Assembly (NCBI GenBank): GCA_002878375.1
Contig: NIRF01000001.1
Location: 361,931 to 425,930 of the forward strand
DNA length: 64,000 bases
From: Dictyoglomus sp. NZ13-RE01
Lineage (GTDB): Bacteria; Dictyoglomota; Dictyoglomia; Dictyoglomales; Dictyoglomaceae
Reading direction: 5' to 3'
The stretch's first letter is position 1, and each line of letters begins with the position of its first letter. The position numbers and the translations under genes are program-made. Below are positions 63,815 through 64,000 of the stretch, in pieces. Under the pieces are notes generated by a model that saw only the letters and a program-made list of their open reading frames with translations, ran no database searches and was not told where the DNA came from.

Positions 63815-64000
63815 TTTTATTCACCTCTTTATTCTCAAGATAAGATATAATCTTTTGAGCTATAGGTGCACATTTGGCACCTCCACTCTTACCATGCTCT
63901 ACAAAAACTGTAATTACATATTTAGGAGAATCCAAAGGAAAAACTGCTCCAAACCATGCATGGCTTTCTCCATGAGGATTTTGGGCAGTTCCAGTTTTTC
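63795..64000 (-). CDS. mrdA: Penicillin-binding protein 2-type transpeptidase, C-terminal end (partial)
   Basis: The minus-strand frame from the window edge to TAA at 63795-63797 gives about 68 residues beginning KTGTAQNPHGESHAWFGAVF. KTGTA is the third active-site motif of transpeptidases, and AWFGA with APIAQKIISYL is the usual continuation to the C-terminus in PBP2/MrdA. The position upstream of minC-minD-minE fits the mrd-min order of other bacteria. The remainder lies outside. Confidence 0.88.
   Translation of the reverse strand, partial: KTGTAQNPHGESHAWFGAVFPLDSPKYVITVFVEHGKSGGAKCAPIAQKIISYLENKEVNKIGKNLH

Noticed and set aside
1-64000. CRISPR arrays, insertion sequences, prophage or integration sites
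   Set aside because: No regularly spaced direct repeats, transposase or integrase genes, or terminal inverted repeats were seen; gene content is ordinary chromosomal and composition is even.

Overview
The window is AT-rich, gene-dense DNA from a thermophilic, saccharolytic, anaerobic-type bacterium. The best fit is Dictyoglomus; this is inferred from gene content recalled from memory and was not checked by any search. Pointers are a secreted GH10 xylanase, a GH16 laminarinase, two GH31 glucosidases, paired PPi- and ATP-type phosphofructokinases, a coenzyme-B12-dependent ribonucleotide reductase, GC-rich tRNAs in an AT-rich background, and many overlapping genes.

Layout. 1-342: the 5' part of hrcA with a near-perfect CIRCE operator, divergent from nagA. 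1503-10120 (-): a purine operon, purB-purS-purQ-purL-purF-purM-purN-purD, without purC, purE, purK or purH. 10279-19954: a macro-domain protein, LysE-type exporter, DUF2207 membrane protein, GH31 plus glycerophosphodiesterase, MFS transporter, and a polysaccharide deacetylase/GIY-YIG-like/pseudouridine synthase run. 19965-21685 (-): an ABC exporter split by an exact 8-bp tandem duplication. 21915-23407: alkaline phosphatase followed by a 59-residue lipoyl-like mini-protein. 23436-24518: xylanase.

24593-37864 is the carbohydrate region. A minus-strand series holds a secreted 170-aa protein, solute-binding protein, two permeases, beta-helix glycosidase, discoidin protein, LacI regulator, GH31, FAH-family enzyme and PrmA. 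It is divergent from the laminarinase across a 473-bp control region containing a LacI-like palindrome and a consensus promoter.

37949-42745 (+): a Tgt-like transglycosylase, a protein closely resembling ArmA-family 16S rRNA (m7G1405) methyltransferases, RsmI (Cm1402), PlsX and a PilT ATPase. The first three overlap and form an apparent decoding-site modification operon; this is the most interesting feature of the window.

42732-50929 (-): two phosphoesterases, a GerMN protein, Rho, class II ribonucleotide reductase and an O-antigen-ligase/TPR protein. 51046-53209: PPi-type PFK, DUF2062 and HIT proteins and tRNA-Leu(CAA). 53213-61979 (-): ATP-type PFK, AccA, AccD, DnaE, an unknown 99-aa protein, UDG, Pcm, a spermidine-synthase-like enzyme and acylphosphatase. 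61992-64000 (-): two tRNA-Pro genes, minE, minD, minC and the 3' end of a penicillin-binding protein.
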